Shown: positions 10,578-22,985, counted from the first letter of the stretch. The stretch: DNA of 64,000 nt from Epinephelus fuscoguttatus (GCF_011397635.1 NC_064764.1:41778955-41842954), one strand, 5' to 3'. Notes: generated by a model from the sequence alone, not told the origin. Program-made: numbers and translations.

Positions 10578-13500
10578 ATGAAATCTAAATCTTTTGTCAT
10601 CTCTTGTTTGAATGTTCAGGGTCTGAGATCTTCTGCTCTTGGCCTTAAGAGCAGGACCTCAGACTTTATTAGAGAGTTAGAAAATGCAGATGTGTTTATA
10701 TTGCAAGAGACTTGGTGTAGAGGAGATGTCTCCACTGGTTGTCCCTCAGGCTACATGGAGATAATGTCCCCGTCCACCAAGCTAAAGGGAGTAACACAAG
10801 GAAGGGATTCAGGGGGAATGCTGATCTGGTACAAGGCAAACCTTGTACAATACATTGAATTAATCAAAAAAGGAGAATTTTCAATTTGGCTCAAAATCAA
10901 AAAAGACCTTATCACCACAGATAAAGATGTATTCCTGTGTGCAGCATATATCCCCCCATCACAATCCCCTTATTTTAATGAAGACAGTTTCTCCATTCTC
11001 GAAGATGAGATTAGTTACTTCCAGGCCCAGGGAAGTGTACTGATCTGTGGAGACCTGAATGCCAGGACTGGTACAGAACCAGACTTTATCAGCACACAGG
11101 GAGACAAACATATACCTGGTCAAGTCAGCATCCCCCTCCCTTCACACCCCCGCAGAAACAACTTTGACAAAACTGTCAATAAAAGTGGGCAGCAACTGTT
11201 ACAGCTCTGCCGAACATTGGGTCTGTACATGGTTAACAGTCGGCTTCGAGGACTCATTTGGTCTTTACACTCATAGCTCTCCTCTTGGCAACAGCACAGT
11301 AGACTATGGCATCACCGACCTAGACCCCTTCTACCTGAGAGCATTTACAGTCAGCCCCTTAACCCCTTATCAGACCATAGTAAAATCACACTCTACATTA
11401 AAACGACAGCAAACGACCCTCACACAGTAGAACCCTGCAATCTGACCTACAGAAAACAACCTTATAAATGGACAAACAAAAGCAAAGACGAATACCAGAC
11501 AGCAATCAAAAATCCAGTCTTTCAATCCCATTTAGACTGTTTTCTTTCCACCTCGTATCCCCTCAATCAGGACGGCCTCAGACAGGCTGTACAGGACATC
11601 TACAACATATTTGACCATGTGGCAGACTTGTCCAGTCTGAAAAGCGCCAGCACCACAGACCAAAAGACCCGACCAATGACGAGTGGTTTGACACAGAATG
11701 CAGACAACTGAGAAAACTCTCAGAAATGTGTCAAATCAAAAACACAGACAACCTGACAACCCTGAGCTCCGCCTCCAGTACTGGGAAACACTGAGAGTAT
11801 ACAGAAAAACACTCAGAACTAAAAAAGAACAGCATGTGAGGCATCAGTTACAAATAATTGAAGAGTCCATTGACTCTAGTGACTTCTGGAAGAAATGGCA
11901 CTCTTTCAGCAAACCACACAAAGAAGAATTGGCTATTCAAAATGGTGACATCTGGAAAAATCACTTTGAAAGTCTGTATACTGCTGTTCCCTGAATTCGG
12001 CCCAAAACAATCTCCTCAACAAATTACAAATTTTAGAATCAGTCATTAAAGACAACCAGAACCCCCTAGACTACCAAATTACTGAAGCAGAGCTGCTGGC
12101 TAAAATCCAGGCACTGCAGCCAAAGAAAGCCAGCGGTCCTGATGGCATTTTAAATGAAATGCTAAAATTTGATGACCATAAATTTAACATTGCCATATTA
12201 AAATTATTTAACCTTATTCTGGGTGTCGGACATTTCCCTGACCTCTGGAGTGAAGGAATCATCACACCAATCTTTAAAAGTGGAAACAAATTCGACCCAA
12301 ACAATTACCGAGGCATCTGTGTCAGCAGCAACCTGGGGAAGTTGTTCTGCAGTATCCTAAACAGCCGACTGCAAGACTTCCTCAGAGAACATGATGTCCT
12401 GAGCAAGAGCCAGATAGGATTCACACCCAAACATAGAACAACAGACCATATCTACACCCTTCACACCCTCATTAATAAAGACGTCCAGCAAAACAAGAGG
12501 AAAATCTTCTCTTGTTTTGTAGACTTCAAAAAAGCATTCGACTCAATTTGGCATGATGGACTGTTCTTAAAATTAATTGAGAAGGGTGTAGGGGGGAAGG
12601 TCTATGACATCATCAAAACCATGTACAGTCATATGAAATGTGCTGTTAAAATTAACAACATGGAAACAGATTTCTTCCCCCAGAGTAGAGGAGTAAAACA
12701 GGGCTGCAGTCTCAGTCCCACCCTCTTCAACATCTATATCGATGAATTGGCCAAATCACTAGAACTATCTGACATCCCTGGTCTCACTCTGTCTGACACA
12801 CAGGTTAAATGCCTACTGTTTGCAGATGATCTCATATTGCTGGCTCCATCACATGAAGCACTACAACAGCAACTGGATCATCTGCAAACCTTCTGTCAGA
12901 CCTGGGCCCTGACAGTTAATCTGGACAAAACCAAAATTATGATATTCCAGAAACGACCCAGGGGTCAGGGAAACCAAACCAGGTTTTTCCTGGGCTCTCA
13001 TGAGGTGGAGCACACACACGACTACACATACTTAGGTTTACATCACACGTCCACGGGAAACTTTAACCTGGCTGTTGATGATCTCAGAGAGAAGGGAAGA
13101 AGGGCTTTCTATGCTATAAAGAAATCTTCAAACATTAATATACCCATTAGAATCTGGCTCAAAATATTCAAATCTATAATTGAACCAATTATTCTGTATG
13201 GTAGTGAGGTGTGGGGTCCTCTTGCAAATCAAGATTTTGAAAAATGGGACAAACACCCCATCGAAATCTTGCATACAGAGATTTGCAAGAGCATCCTGAG
13301 AGTGCACAGGAACACCCCCAACAACGGGTGCCGAGCTGAGCTAGGCCAATTCCCCCTTTTAATTAGAATTCAAAAAAGAGCCATCAAATTTTATAAACAC
13401 CTTAAAACAAGTGACCCCAACTCCTACCACTACAAAGCTCTGCAATGCCAAGAGGAGAACATGGAGAAGAGCCCCCTCAGCCAGCTAGTCCTGAGGCTCA

Positions 13501-14036
13501 GCTCCTCTAACAACACAAGACCTCAGCACAGCCCTCACACAATCTGGACCCACCAAATTATAGAGAAACAAAAAGAACATTACATTAACTATTGGACATC
13601 GACCACAAAAACGCAAAGCAAACTTCAGTGTTATTTGGCTCTGAACAGACAGTACACGGTGGCAGAATATCTGAGCACCGTGACTGATGAGAAACTGAGG
13701 AAGACTTTGACCATGTACAGACTCAGTGACCACAGCTTGGCCATAGAGACGGGCAGACACAGGCAGACCTGGCTGCCCAGAGAGGACAGGTTGTGTGAGC
13801 TCTGTCCACACAGACAAGTGGAGACAGAGACACACTTCCTGTTGCACTGCAGCAAGTATGAACACATCAGAGCCGACTTCCTCTCAAAAATAAAACATAA
13901 AGTCACTGACTTTGATTCTCTGCCTGATCAAACTAAAATGCAACACATCCTTGGAGAGAACAGAGTCAGCAGCTTAGCAGCAGCAACATATGTCAGGTTA
14001 TGCCACAGCCTGAGGGACAACCATCACAACACCTGA
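10578..14036 (+). pseudogene. LINE-B ORF2, copy 2 (AP endonuclease plus reverse transcriptase, broken)
   Basis: Segment 10578-11276 is the endonuclease (SCLNVQGLRS, LQETWC, CGDLNARTGTEPD). A shift near 11250 and a damaged middle (11280-12080) follow. From about 12082 the frame reads AKIQALQPKKASGPDG and continues to 14036 (open from the Met at 12159, 625 residues). RT motifs in that segment: NNYRGICVSSNLGK near residue 50, FVDFKKAFDSIWHD near 120 (first catalytic Asp), GVKQGCSLSPTLFNIYIDEL near 180, and LLFADDLILLAPS near 220 (catalytic DD). The C-terminus has a CX2CX9HX4C motif. The RT part looks intact; ORF2 as a whole is not. Confidence 0.85.
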
Positions 14037-14275
14037 CACACCTTTCTATATTTACAGTCCTTGTAACTCACCATCTACATTTTTCTTTATTCATTTTTTT
14101 TTCTATATTATATATTGGTGTATTGTATTGTAGATTGGTGTATTTTGTATTATATATCATATATTTAATCTTTTTTTTTATAGTTTTCTGACTTACTTTT
14201 ATTATTGTACTTTATTTGTAAATTTTAATGTCTTTGGCAATATTGTTAATCTACAGTCATGCCAATAAAGCTTAT

Positions 14276-14281
<6 letters not shown>

Positions 14282-14345
<64 letters not shown>
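14282..14345. repeat. (GA)n microsatellite
   Basis: About 64 bases of pure GA between the LINE-B tail and the L2 3' UTR. Confidence 0.95.
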
Positions 14346-14352
<7 letters not shown>

Positions 14353-14708
14353 GTAATGACAGTAGCTTACAACAACATTATTGAAAGTAATAATATTATA
14401 GTTATAGTTCTGGCTACTGTGGTACAATATGTTGAAAGTATGTATTAACATCTGGCAGTATACATGTGTGACAATAGTCATATGTGTATAATAACAGTAG
14501 AAGTATGACTAATGACTAATGATGGCAGCAGCAGCAGCAGGAGGCATCTGGCAGGACCACGGCAGCAGCACAACCACACACGTCACGCTGTCCAGGCACC
14601 GCTGTGATATGAGTTAATCTGAGAGACAGTGGAGCACAAAGGCTCCGGAGAAGAAGCCGAGTTAGTGACATCCAGAATGGCCGAGTTAGCAAGATGCAGT
14701 AATAGAAT

Positions 14709-14755
<47 letters not shown>

Positions 14756-15830
14756 AGAGAAGGTGCCCGGTGTACTATAGAGGGGTCCTCCGGCAGACTA
14801 GGCCTAAGTCAGCCTAACTAGGGGCTGGTACAGGGCAAGCCTGAGCCAGCCCTAACTGTAAACTTTATCAAAGAGGAAAGTCTTAAGTCTAGTCTTAAAT
14901 GTGGAGACGGTGTCTGCCTCCCGGACCGTAACAGGAAGATGATTCCACAGGAGAGGAGCCTGATAGCTGAAGGCTCTGGCTCCTGATCTACTTTTGGAGA
15001 CTTTAGGGACCACGAGTAACCCTGCGTTCTCAGAGCGCAGTGTTCTGGTGGGATAATATGGCACTTTGAGCTCTCTAAGATATGACGGAGCTTGACCATT
15101 TAGAGCTTTATAAGTTAACAGTAGGATTTTAAATTCAATTCTGGATTTTACAGGGAGCCAGTGCAGAGAAGCTAAAACAGGAGAAATATGATCTCGTTTC
15201 TTAGTTCCTGTTAGTACACGTGCTGCTGCATTCTGAATTAGCTGGAGAGTTTTTAAGGACTTACTAGAGCTACCTGATAATAGAGAGTTACAGTAATCCA
15301 GCCTAGAGGTAACAAAAGCGTGGACCAATTTATCTGCATCTTTCTGGGGACAGGATAGCCTTTTGCAATATTACGCAGATGAAAAAATGCAGTCCGTGAG
15401 GTTTGTTTTAAATGGGAGTTAAAAGACAAATCTTGATCAAATATTACTCCAAGGCTTCTTACGGTAGTGCTAGAGGCCAGAGCAATGCCATCCAAAGAAA
15501 GTATATCATCAGATAAAGAGTTTCTGAGAACAACAACTTCAGTTTTGTCTGAATTTAACATCAGGAAATCAAAGCTCATCCAGGATTTTAGGTCTTAAAG
15601 GCATTTTTGAAGTTAAGTTAAATTATCCGTTTCTTCTGGCTTTATCGATAAATAGTATCATCCGCATAACAATGGAAATTTACAGAGTGATTTCTAATGA
15701 TGTTACCTAAAGGAAGCATATATAGAGTAAATAGGATTGGTCCGAGCACAGAACCTTGCGGAACTCCAAAACAAACTTTAGTATGTGAAGATGATTAATC
15801 ATGAACTTGAACAAACTGAAATTGATCGGA
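14346..15830 (-). mobile_element. L2/Maui-type LINE, 5'-truncated, minus strand (left arm of inverted pair)
   Basis: 3' UTR with a second GA tract (14712-14755), then the ORF2 C-terminal region on the minus strand. 14852-15328 is open for 158 residues ([14 protein letters not shown]-type block, [38 protein letters not shown]) and ends FLFDKVYS. 15253-15579 is open in a shifted frame ([15 protein letters not shown]). RT core remnants run to about 15830, where sequence common to the fish L2 stops. Broken by at least one shift near 15350 and other changes around 15600. Confidence 0.85.
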
Positions 15831-16810
15831 CAAATGCAACAGTAATGCTAGTAAAGCAAAACTGTGTTTTTGGAGCGTCATTCCAACACTAAATTAATAA
15901 ATACTAATACCATGAAATAGACATAAATAAAATACAATAAACCCTAACTATCTAGCAATAAATCACAAAAACTAAAAGTCCAGTATGACACTCACTCCCA
16001 TGTGCAGTGTTGTCCAGTGGGTATAAGGTGCATGGAATGGAGAGTCCAGTTTAACTCTTCAGCATCCTAACAGCCTGTGGGATGAAGCTTAAATTGATAG
16101 TGCACCCAAAAATGAAAATTCACCATTATCTACTCACCCATATGCCGAGGGAGGCTCAGGTGAAGTTTTAGAGTCCTCACATCACTTGCAGAGATCCAAG
16201 GGGAGAGGAGGTAGCAACACAACTCCACCTAATGGAGGCTGACGGCGCCCCAGATTCAAACGTCCAAAAACACATCATTGAAACCACAAAATATCTCCAT
16301 ACTGCTCGTCCGTAGTGATCCAAGTGTCCTGAAGCCTTGACATAAAAAGCTGTTTGAAAAAACGTCATTTGAACTCTGTTTTTAGCCTCATTGTCTGCCT
16401 CTCTGTGAACCGCGTTCACGTGTGCACGCTTGCCCAAGACCATGAGATATGGGCACTGCGTTCATGTGTGTTCACCTGCTTTCGCTTAGGCTAAAAACAG
16501 AGTTCAAATGACGTTTTTCCAAACAACTTTTTGGAAGGGTTGGCTGAACAGTTAAACTGGACTCTCAATTCCATGCACCTTATACCCACTGGATAACACT
16601 GCACATGGTCACTTTAAAGCCAAATGCCACTTTTTCTGAAAATGATTACTGCTGATGTGTGCTTTTAGTTTTTGTGATTCATTGCTAGACAGTTCAGGTT
16701 TTATTGTATTTTTTTCATGTCTTTTTCATGGTATTAGTATTTATTAATTTAGTGCTGGAATGACCCTCCACAAACACAGTTTCGCTTTACCAGCATTACT
16801 GTTGCATTTA
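15831..16810. repeat. Inverted spacer with unclassified dispersed repeat
   Basis: Parts of this segment are reverse complements of each other: about 15831-16075 with 16545-16810, and about 16350-16395 with 16485-16535 (core TTTGAACTCTGTTTTTAGCC). The left side also holds 16090-16350 (from GTGCACCCAAAAATGAAAAT through CTCCACCTAATGGAGGCTGA), which looks like a dispersed fish repeat. No coding sequence; the minus-strand frame 16177-16443 has no recognisable domain. Confidence 0.6.
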
Positions 16811-17911
16811 TCTGATTGATTTCAGTTTGTTCAAGTTCATGATTAATCATCTTCACATACTAAAGTTTATTTTGGAGTTCCACAAGGTTCTGTGCTCGGA
16901 CCAATTCTATGCACTTTATATATGCTTCCCTTAGGTAAAATCATTAGAAATCACTCTGTAAATTTCCATTGTTATGCGGATGATACACAAGTGTATTTAT
17001 CTGATGACATAGTTTCTCTAGATGGCATTGCTCTGGCCTCTAGCACTACCGTAAGAAACCTCGGAGTAATATTTGATCAAGATTTGTCTTTTAATTCTCA
17101 TTTAAAACAAACCTCACAGATTGCATTTTTTCATCTGCGTAATATTGTGAAAATTAGGCCTATCCTGACCCGAAAAGATGCAGAAAAATTGGTCCACGCT
17201 TTTGTTACCTCTAGGCTGGATTACTGTAACTCTCTATTATCAGGTAGCTCTAGTAAGTCCTTAAAAACTCTCCAGCTAATTCAGAATGCAGCAGCACGTG
17301 TACTAACAGGAACTAAGAAACGAGATCATATTTCTCCTGTTTTAGCTTCTCTGCACTGGCTCCCTGTAAAATCCAGAATTGAATTTAAAATCCTTCTGTT
17401 AACTTATAAAGCTCTAAATGGTCAAGCTCCGTCATATCTTAGAGAGCTCATAGTGCCATATTATCCCACCAGAACTCTGCGTTCTGAGAACGCAGGGTTA
17501 CTCGTGGTCCCTAAAGTCTCCAAAAGTAGATCAGGAGCCAGAGCCTTCAGCTATCAGGCTCCTCTCCTGTGGAATCATCTTCCTGTTACGGTCCGGGAGG
17601 CAGACACCGTCTCCACATTTAAGACTAGATTTAAGATTAGACCAGCCCCTAGTTAGGCTGACCGGGGGACCTCCTATAATACACCTCCTTCTCTCTCTCG
17701 CCTTCGCTAACGTTCATGTCCTATTACTGCATCTCGCTAACTCAGCTCTACTGCAATAACTCGGCTTCTTTTCCGGAGCCTTTGTGCTCCACTGTCTGGC
17801 AGATTTACCTCGTATCCCAGCTGTGCCTGGATCGTGTGACGTGGTTGTGCTGCTGCCGTGGTCCTGCCAGATGCCTCCTACTGCTGCTGTTATTATTCAT
17901 ACTTCTACTGT
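16811..17911 (+). mobile_element. L2/Maui-type LINE, 5'-truncated, plus strand (right arm of inverted pair)
   Basis: Encodes [20 protein letters not shown] and [13 protein letters not shown] (catalytic ADD) at 16873-16999 and stays open from 16892 to 17656 (254 residues) through [17 protein letters not shown] and [17 protein letters not shown] to [18 protein letters not shown]. Relative to the left arm, about 100-150 bases after ADDTQVYLS are missing, and the 3' UTR GA/CT tract is shortened. The 5' junction with non-LINE sequence matches the left arm, so both arms derive from one insertion. Confidence 0.85.
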
Positions 17912-18325
17912 ATCTCTCTTTGTTTCTCTCTATCTCTGTCTCTATCTCCATCTCTATCTCTATCACTCTATCGCTCTCTATGTGGAACCTTTGGCCAATT
18001 GTGTGCAGGTGCGTATACCCCAATTGGCGCATCCTTGTCTCTAAGGAAAAGAACATGGGGTACTGCCTGTTCTCCCTCAAGGTGTAAATATCCACATAAA
18101 GCTGACCGTAGGATGTCCAAATCTGAACTTCCGGGGCGCTCCACAGTGTGCGACCCAGCAGTCTGCCCAGTGTATGTTACGTGTTATTTTATGTTCTGAG
18201 AGGCCTTTTAACCTCTTTTTAATTCTGGTGTGTGAATGAACTGTCAGTGAATCAGCGATGCGGATAGGAACACTCCCAGGTCTTTTGATCCTTTTTTTAT
18301 GCGGCAACGCTACTGTCTCTACTTG
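17912..18325. other. CT-rich tract and unassigned sequence
   Basis: 17912-17990 is a TCTCTA/TCTATC-rich simple repeat. The rest is unassigned. A start-like frame at 18258 with a hydrophobic N-terminus (MRIGTLPGLLILFLCG) only arises because it runs into the LINE below. Confidence 0.5.
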
Positions 18326-20215
18326 GCGTCCTTACCCTTATGATGAAAAATCTGAAGAAAAAGTGGTCTCCTTAATTGATGGCAGACTAGATCCACTGCA
18401 GTTTGCTTATCAAGCTGGTAAAGGTGTTGATGACGCAAAACTTTTCATTTTAGACAGAGGACTAAAACACCTTGAGAAACCCAAATCCCACGTGAGACTT
18501 TTATTTGCCGATTTTTCTTCCGCTTTTAATAAGATGCAGCCCCATATTTTATTGGAACAGCTAGCCTCTTATTTTATGCTCCCAGATCAGATCTCATTCA
18601 ATCAATCTTTATTTCAGACTCAGTTCGGTCCATGAAAAACACACAACTACAAGAAACAGTAACAATCATCAGACACCAGGATAAAAAAAACACACAAAAA
18701 AACAACAAAAAACATTTGAACCATATCTATAAGACATACAAACACTCTCTCAAGTGCCTCCAAAAACTAGAGAAATAACAGTTACTGCTCTTTTTAGGCA
18801 TGACTAGAGCCATAACGGTTTCATTTGTAGAGTGCTTCAGCCGTGCCATAAAAATAAAATATAAATAAAATTCCTAAGAAGAGCATCCAACGTGGGAACA
18901 TTGCTGTGTACAAGCAACTGACTGGCACTTGTCCATCTAGGGAGCTTCAACAGGATTCGCAGTGCATCATTATATGCCACACGAAGTTTGTTAAATTTAG
19001 CCTTACTGTAACTGCACCACAAGTGGGTAGTATACAGTGGAGTACAATAGGCTTTAAACAAACCAATTTTAACATTATCCGTACACATAAAATTGACATG
19101 CTTTTAAACTTTTTAACAGACAGAGTGCAGCATGTCTTCGTTAATGACCACACATCTACCCCCATCACTTCTAACACTGGTTCCCCTCAGGGCTGTATTC
19201 TTTCACCGTTACTTTTTATCATGTACACACACAGGTGTAGAGCTTCTCAAGAGGGCAGTCACTTGGTTAAATTCTCCGATGACACCGCCCTGCTGTCTCT
19301 TCTTCAGGATCCACAGTCATGGCTTGGTTTTAAATGATTTTATCAAATGGTGCGATGACAACTTCTTGGATCTCAGTGTAACAAAAACAAAGGAGTTGAT
19401 CAATGATTGAGAAATAATAGTGCAAAGCCAAAAAACAGCCTGATACATGGTGAACCAGTCCACATTGTGGAAACCTATAAATACTTAGGAACCATTTGAC
19501 TCTCATCTAAAGTTCGACAAGAACACAGAGTCACTTGTCAAATGGGGACAACAAAGAATCCACCTGACACGGAAGCTCAACTCTTTTAATGTTTCGAAAA
19601 CCATTTTATGTTGCTTTTATCATTCTTTTACTGAGGCTCTTCTAACGTTCTCTTTTATCTGTTGGTTTAATGGTCTGTCTGTAAAGGACAAGAACAGTCT
19701 GAATCAGATAATCAGAGTCTGCTCCAAGATTATTGGAGTCCAGCTAACAGACCTGAATGTGCTCTGGAAGAAACGTGTGGTCCAGAAAGCAAGATGCATT
19801 ATGAAGCAGGGAGACCATGTCATGTCCAGTGAATTTAATTTAATGCCCTCAGGGTGGCGCTACTATGCACCCCCGAGGGAGACAAATCGCTACTCAAACT
19901 CTTTTATCCCTTCAGTTATCAGGCTAATGAATGCTAATTTTAATGAGTAGGTCTGTGCTTGTTGCTTTATTTATTTATGTATTTATTATCTTATTTATTT
20001 ATGCATATTTGCACATGTACAAGGTATCGCTGCTGGGAAACCATTAGTTCAACTGATCCACTGACAACTGAGAATTGAGAGTTGACAAAGTTGTATGTCT
20101 ATGGATGATTGTTGTATTTGTCTGTGCTTTTATTATTGATCTGAGAGCTGTAAACTGAATTGCTCACACAGGATAAATAAAGTTTTCTGAACTGAACTGA
20201 ACTGAACTGAACTAA
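18326..20215 (+). mobile_element. Rex1-like (CR1/L2 superfamily) LINE, 5'-truncated and split
   Basis: The RT begins in the finger region (KLDPLQFAYQ-like: RLDPLQFAYQAGKGVDDAKL), then LLFADFSSAFNKMQPHIL (first catalytic Asp). It is interrupted at about 18594 and resumes at about 19091 with LLNFLTDRVQHVFVN, SNTGSPQGCILSPLLFIMYT and HLVKFSDDTALLSLL (catalytic DD). A degraded C-terminal part follows to a stop near 19950 (RYYAPPRETNRYSNSFIPSV). The 3' UTR ends AATAAAGTTTTC and a (TGAAC)n tail at about 20185-20215. Several frame breaks between 19320 and 19760. Confidence 0.8.
18594..19090 (-). mobile_element. LINE 3' fragment nested in the Rex1-like LINE
   Basis: On the minus strand 18837-19088 encodes VKIGLFKAYCTPLYTTHLW and KLRVAYNDALRILLKLPRW, the C-terminal region of another fish LINE RT (I/Nimb-type by memory, not certain). 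A-rich 3' UTR lies at 18605-18835 with AATCAATCTTTATTTCAG at the tail. It interrupts the host RT between LPDQI and LLNFLTD, so it is the younger insertion. Confidence 0.7.
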
Positions 20216-20224
20216 AACTATTGT

Positions 20225-20385
20225 TAAAAGCTCAGTTTGTGACTGGCTGGCCTCAACTGGCCACACCTGTTGTAGGGCAGAAGGGACGATGGGATGAATG
20301 GAGAAAAGTGATAAATCAGCTGTATGTGAGAGAGGTTTGGTCACAACGGTGCCAGAGCTCAGCAGCTTCTCATCCTTTTTCTCTG
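20225..20385 (+). promoter_or_regulatory. Conserved TAAR 5' block (B)
   Basis: GTTTGTGACTGGCTGGCCTC, ACACCTGTTGTAGGGCAGAA and GGAGAAAAGTGATAAATCAG in the same order as in units D and E. The Rex1-like LINE tail ends only a few bases upstream, so any more distal elements have been separated from this gene. Confidence 0.45.
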
Positions 20386-21594
20386 ATGGAGACTCTGGAA
20401 GAAAGTGAACTCTGCTTTCCACAACTCATCAACTCCTCCTGCAGGAAGCCAAAGCATTCACTCACTGAGGCTGTGCTTCTTTACAGTCTTCTGTCCTTCA
20501 TCTCTCTGCTCACTGTGATTCTCAACCTGCTGGTCATCATCTCCATCTCACACTTCAAGTAACAAAATACTAATTCATTTATTAAAATGATAGTCATACA
20601 GAAATGAATGGTTCATTGAAAAGAATAGAAAAATAGACATGTCTTGCTATGTGTTTATGATTTTTTATACTGATGTTACATTAAACGTGTGGATTATATT
20701 TGCTGTATATTACAATGGAATTGTAATTCATTCTACAACTACGAACAGTAATGCATTATGCCCCTCTTTCAATCCAGGCAGCTCCACACCACCACCAACT
20801 TCCTCCTCCTCTCTCTGGCTGTCTCAGATTTCTTCGCGGGCCTTTTCATGTTCTTCGAGATTTTCCTCACAGTCGGCTGCTGGTTCTTCGGTGACATCAT
20901 GTGTGTCCTGCATCTGTATCTATCATATATCATTACTGCTGCCTCAGTAGGAAACATGGTGCTCATATCAGTTGATCGTTATGTAGCCATTTGTGATCCT
21001 CTGCATTACTCCACCAAAGTCACTGTGACAAGAGTTAAAATCTGTATTTGCCTTTGTTGGATTGGTTCTGTTCTACACAACAGTCTGATAATGATGGATA
21101 ACTTAAAACAACCAGGCAGGTATAATTCCTGCTCAGGAGAGTGTGTGATTGTCATTAACTACATTGCAGGAGTTGTTGACCTGATTTTAACCTTTATTGG
21201 TCCTGTCACTGTCGTTATAGTTTTGTATATGAGAGTATTTGTGGTGGCTGTGTCTCAGGCTCGTGCCATGCGGTCTCATATTGCAGCAGTCTCACTTCAG
21301 CGTTCAGTGAAAGTAAATGCAAAGAAATCTGAGATGAAAGCAGCCAAGACTCTTGGTGTGGTTGTAGTTGTGTTTCTGACATGCCTTTGCCCATTTTTCT
21401 GTTCTTCTCTTGCAGGCCAGGACAACTTGTTTGGCGTGACCTCTGTGCCCTTAGAGGCCTGGCTGTTCTATTTCAATTCTAGTCTCAACCCAATGATCTA
21501 TGCTTTTTGCTACCCTTGGTTTTTAAAATCCATGAAGCTCATTGTAACATTTAGAATATGTCAGCCTGACTCCTGCAATGCCAACATATTATAG
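20386..21594 (+). CDS. taar: TAAR-B: trace amine-associated receptor, two exons, intact
   Basis: Join 20386-20558 and 20778-21594, giving 329 residues; donor GTAACA, acceptor TTTCAATCCAG, intron 219 bases, phase 2, between TM1 and TM2. Class A GPCR of olfactory neurons by family knowledge. Start METLEESELCFPQ is conserved in all copies. Visible: sequon NSS, TM1 with LNLLVIISIS, TM2 LAVSDF (Asp2.50), TM3 Cys3.25 and VDRYVAIC, ECL2 CSGEC (disulfide partner), and NSSLNPMIYAFCYPWF, matching the TAAR TM7 signature. By counting from DRY, position 3.32 is Ser, not the amine-binding Asp. Counting from Pro5.50 in FIGP, Asp sits at 5.42. TM6 reads FLTCLCPFF, so the usual Trp6.48 is Leu. It is probably a non-classical amine receptor; the ligand is unknown. 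Confidence 0.93.
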
Positions 21595-22985
21595 TGGGAG
21601 ACTGTGGCTGAATCCAAGTGTCTCCCCATTAGACTTGTCATCATGTCAAGTCAGCGAGAGGACATGACTTCAAGGCTGTAAAAACTGCTGAAAGACAGGC
21701 CTCAAGTTTGTTTCATTGTTTCTGTGGAAATGTTCAAGTGACAACCACAACACAGTGATCACTGCAGCTCTTGCCTATGGAACAGTTGTACTCTTACAGC
21801 TATAGCCGATATATTTGGCATTGCACTGCACAACTTAAATATGTTAGTGTGCAATTATAAAATCCATACTGATTACCTCTATAGCTTATACATATTTCTG
21901 TACCATGATGTGGTTAAATAACATTTTTGCCTACATGATTCAAGTAATAATTTATTACAGAAATTGTTTTACACATTGATTATAAATGTATTTCCTTTTT
22001 ATGTTGGCAGATGAGAATACCACAACATCACATTTGTGTGAAGTTGTGAGAAGTCCTCATCCTTAGTGGAATTTTTGGGAGTCTGCAAAAAAGTCCACTT
22101 GAGGCAATTTGTTGGTTGTATGAATTGTGGATTTGGACCGCACTCAGAATATGCCCACAAAGTCCACAAGTCCAAGTGTGCAGTGAAGCCATTTGGAATA
22201 AGATATTACTTTTCTGTGAAGAAGGGATGAAATACTTATTGATGTAACTGACTTTACAAAATCCAAAAGTCTGAACAAATGTAAAAATATGCTACCTGTT
22301 ATTTCTTCTACAAAGTTTGTCACAGAAATCTACACAAAGTGTGATTATATTTTCTCTTCTCTTTATTTTCTTAATTTGGTATTATATACAGTAACTTCAA
22401 AACAACATGGTTTAGTTTTCCTTTTTCTGCCTTGGACTGGAGCCCATCTTTGGAACTGAGGCAGAGCCACTGTGTGATCTGACCAACATATGTTGTTGGA
22501 CAGTCAGAAAACTCAGTCAGCATCAAAAACTGAGGAAAAAGCCTTTACATTTACTTTGAAGTGGGGCTAACTGTAATTTTCTTCCCCAGTCTCTTCATCG
22601 CAACCATGGACAAAAAAAAATCCCATCTCAATTCAAATCAGGTCGACAGTTGCATTTTAGGCTGCAATAAACTTTAGTATGTAACAATTTGCTTTAAGCT
22701 TCCTTATTTAATATTCAAAAGCTGTACCCAAATATATTAAATTGCCTAAGGTAAAATATAATGTAGAGGTACAAAACTGGTAAAATAGAAGCCAAAATCA
22801 GTTCTTTAGCTCCAAATCAACCTGTTTTGTCACTACTACTTGGCACCCACCTTTAAAAAGGTACTTTATGACACCTTTGACAAATGGTGCTATATAGAAC
22901 CATTTGAGCTGTCATTTCACACAATATTGCTCCAACAAATATGGTGCTAAACAGTACCACAAAGGGTTATTTTGCCTGCAGTCAC
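21595..22985. other. TAAR-B 3' flank, shared tandem-unit sequence
   Basis: Non-coding. 21595-21980 is nearly identical to 44902-45290 and similar to 36791-37055 plus 38556-38720. 22680-22980 matches 45395-45690. Blocks such as GACAGGCCTCAAGTTTGTTT and TTTGGCATTGCACTGCA mark it. No gene. Confidence 0.7.

Larger units (their letters stand above)
8330..14282 (+). mobile_element. LINE-B copy 2 (RTE-X-like non-LTR retrotransposon), nearly full length
   Basis: The most complete copy in the window: 5' leader, ORF1 region 8485-10315, A-rich inter-ORF spacer 10316-10577, ORF2 region 10578-14036, and a 3' UTR with AATAAAG and an ATTGAATTGA tail that runs straight into a GA microsatellite. The exact 5' end is unclear; about 8330 is a guess from the end of the preceding repeat. 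The copy is broken by several frame shifts in both ORFs but retains all RT catalytic motifs. I could not define a target-site duplication because the 3' flank is low complexity. Confidence 0.85.

Noticed and set aside
17716-18199. Several overlapping frames with hydrophobic or Ser/Leu-rich sequence
   Set aside because: Produced by the CT-rich simple repeat and L2 3' UTR; no start context, domain or splice evidence.
18258-18330. Signal-peptide-like start MRIGTLPGLLILFLCG
   Set aside because: Runs directly into the Rex1-like RT; homologous LINEs do not begin here, so it is a chance fusion.
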